A stretch of 64,000 nucleotides of DNA from Nepenthes gracilis. Its lineage: Eukaryota > Streptophyta > Magnoliopsida > Caryophyllales > Nepenthaceae. The stretch lies in the NCBI GenBank assembly GCA_033239525.1, contig BSYO01000028.1, forward strand, positions 10,781,597 to 10,845,596. The letters are read 5' to 3'. This document shows, one piece after another, positions 62,801-64,000 of this stretch. The stretch's first letter is position 1, and every line of letters starts with the position of its first letter. Below the pieces are notes generated by a model. The model was not told where the DNA came from and ran no database searches. It saw only the letters and a program-made list of their open reading frames with translations. Made by a program: the position numbers and the translations under genes.

Positions 62801-63969
62801 CATGTTGACTATCGTTTGGTTATGATATACTTGTGGGGCTTTTTAGCTCACTCTTATTTCTTTTTGTCTCCAATTTAGCACAGGTTTGATATACCCGACG
62901 GGTTAGAATAGAAGCTAGAAGTGGACTAAGCATTGGATTTAGAATATGGCACTAAATATTTAGAACTTGTAGTTTAATTTACGTTTGAATAAAATTATAT
63001 ATGTATATTTATATTCTTCTGTTTGAAAGAGTGATGTATACCGAACAAAATGACTAATGATTAGATAGATTAGTTTCTGCTATGTTGGGTTTATTTATGT
63101 TTCCGCGGGTTATATATGGATTTGTAATAGGTACTTTGTGGCATCTTTTAGATCCAACATGGTAATTTAGGTGTGTTGTGTTGAAGCCAAAGATGATATG
63201 GCAATTGTGGTCCTATGTATTATGTTGTAGGATAAAAATATTGAATTTGGATAATTGTGTACCTGTACAGGTTTATTCTAAATAGATTGTATTATGATTT
63301 TTATCCAATTGTAAAGGAAACTCTATCGGATTTTTGGCAGAAACTTATAATATTAATTAGGGACTTTATTGTGGATTTTGATAGAGGTTATTTAATAAAA
63401 ATAACTCGATCCGTCACAATTCGGGTATATAAAAATACATGCATGTTAGTATAAATTTTAAACAGTATTCAAAATATATTAAATATTGAATCAATTAAGG
63501 ACGGGGTTTAGAGAAATTTATCTTGACCTCATATTTTACATATCTGAAGAAATGATATTCCGAAACACTCGAATCACGCGATGCTGCTCACTGCCGCCCG
63601 CGCCTCACCTTGCCCTCTCTCTTTACGCGTCTTCTCTGCCGCCGCTGCTCATCCACGACTGTCACCAGCGTGTTACCACTGGCCGTCGCCGACCACGATC
63701 ACGTCACCACTACACACCGCCATTGACGTTGCCAACAACCATGATGACCTCACCGAGCGCTATCAGCCACCGCCCACACCAACCACCACTGTGCCACCCA
63801 TGAGCCACTATCTCCTCACCGCACCTCGCCGGCCTTCCCAGCGTCGAATCTCCAACTGACGGTCGACCACTGCCTCTCGTGCCGGCCTCCTCTCTCTCCT
63901 CTCTTCTCCCCTCTTCTCCCCCTTCTTTTTTCCCGATTTCTCTTGATCTTTATCTATTCTTTCTTTTTT

Positions 63970-64000
<31 letters not shown>
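59387..64000 (-). mobile_element. LTR4 (family A), truncated left end, runs off the window
   Basis: From its first base (ATAATTTAACCAAAAATC) the sequence is collinear with LTR3 from about 49973 onward, including the nested solo LTR at the same site. The first 220 bases of the LTR are absent, replaced by the end of LTR C. The GATCTGAAG block (63541, first base mutated), GC-rich island (63575-63900) and (ATT)n run at the window edge follow in the usual order. Confidence 0.85.
60748..63418 (+). mobile_element. Solo LTR D, copy 2, nested in LTR4
   Basis: It begins TGTAAGGTATCGATTTTC and ends GATCCGTCACA, so TG..CA termini are intact here. GTTTG at 60743-60747 and ATTCG at 63419-63423 are the decayed target duplication. 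GTTTG also survives on the right side of copy 1, which supports a shared original insertion. The sequence follows copy 1 throughout, including the GC-rich GCGCTCGAG block (61020-61110) and the GGTGGTACCCTCTGGCTTGC stretch (about 62367). No internal region is seen. Confidence 0.85.

Overview
The window is nuclear DNA of a flowering plant. The evidence is its very AT-rich intergenic sequence, a plant-specific DUF641 (GIL1/IRKI-type) gene, LTR retrotransposons primed by initiator-Met tRNA, a CACTA (En/Spm-type) DNA transposon, and a decayed tRNA-His of plastid type. Only one gene looks intact. About two thirds of the window is transposon sequence. No species can be named from the sequence.

Layout. 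1-6.1 kb: unassigned repeat-like DNA plus two solo LTRs with perfect 5-bp target duplications (1632-2773, GAACT; 4090-6066, ATAAT). 6.6-17.3 kb: the gene space. A pyrimidine-rich segment at about 6.6-6.96 kb could be a non-coding leader exon. A 459-residue DUF641 protein is encoded without introns at 15758-17137, with a splice acceptor directly before its ATG. Small repeats lie between the two. 17.3-21.5 kb: AT-rich spacer with a long imperfect inverted repeat (about 18.7-19.8 kb) and the degenerate tRNA-His(GUG) at 20554-20629.

21.5-57.7 kb is a 'Russian doll'. An old LTR (21533-23848 plus 57341-57662) is split by a CACTA transposon (23849-57340; CACTA/TAGTG ends; 3-bp duplication ATT). The CACTA carries broken TNP2-type transposase exons and a short fragment resembling an alcohol dehydrogenase exon. 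It has in turn been hit by a 3.8-kb solo LTR (26448-30219, AAAAA), two related solo LTRs in opposite orientation (31195-33499, ATGTG; 34266-36801, ATCAT), and a minus-strand tandem Ty3/gypsy array (40192-54769). The array has the order partial LTR, internal A, LTR, internal B, LTR. Its last LTR holds a further solo LTR (51349-53970).

57.8-64 kb, outside the CACTA: a left-truncated LTR (57825-59386) is fused directly to a second copy of the array-type LTR. That copy carries the same nested solo LTR at the same site (60748-63418), which implies a duplication or conversion of at least 4.6 kb.

All transposon coding regions are pseudogenes. The retroelement internal regions can be read as gag zinc knuckle, RT, RNase H, integrase and a chromovirus-like tail, but they are full of stops and deletions. 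Element boundaries rest on TG..CA (or CACTA) ends and target duplications read by eye. Family names rest on recalled family motifs, not on database searches.
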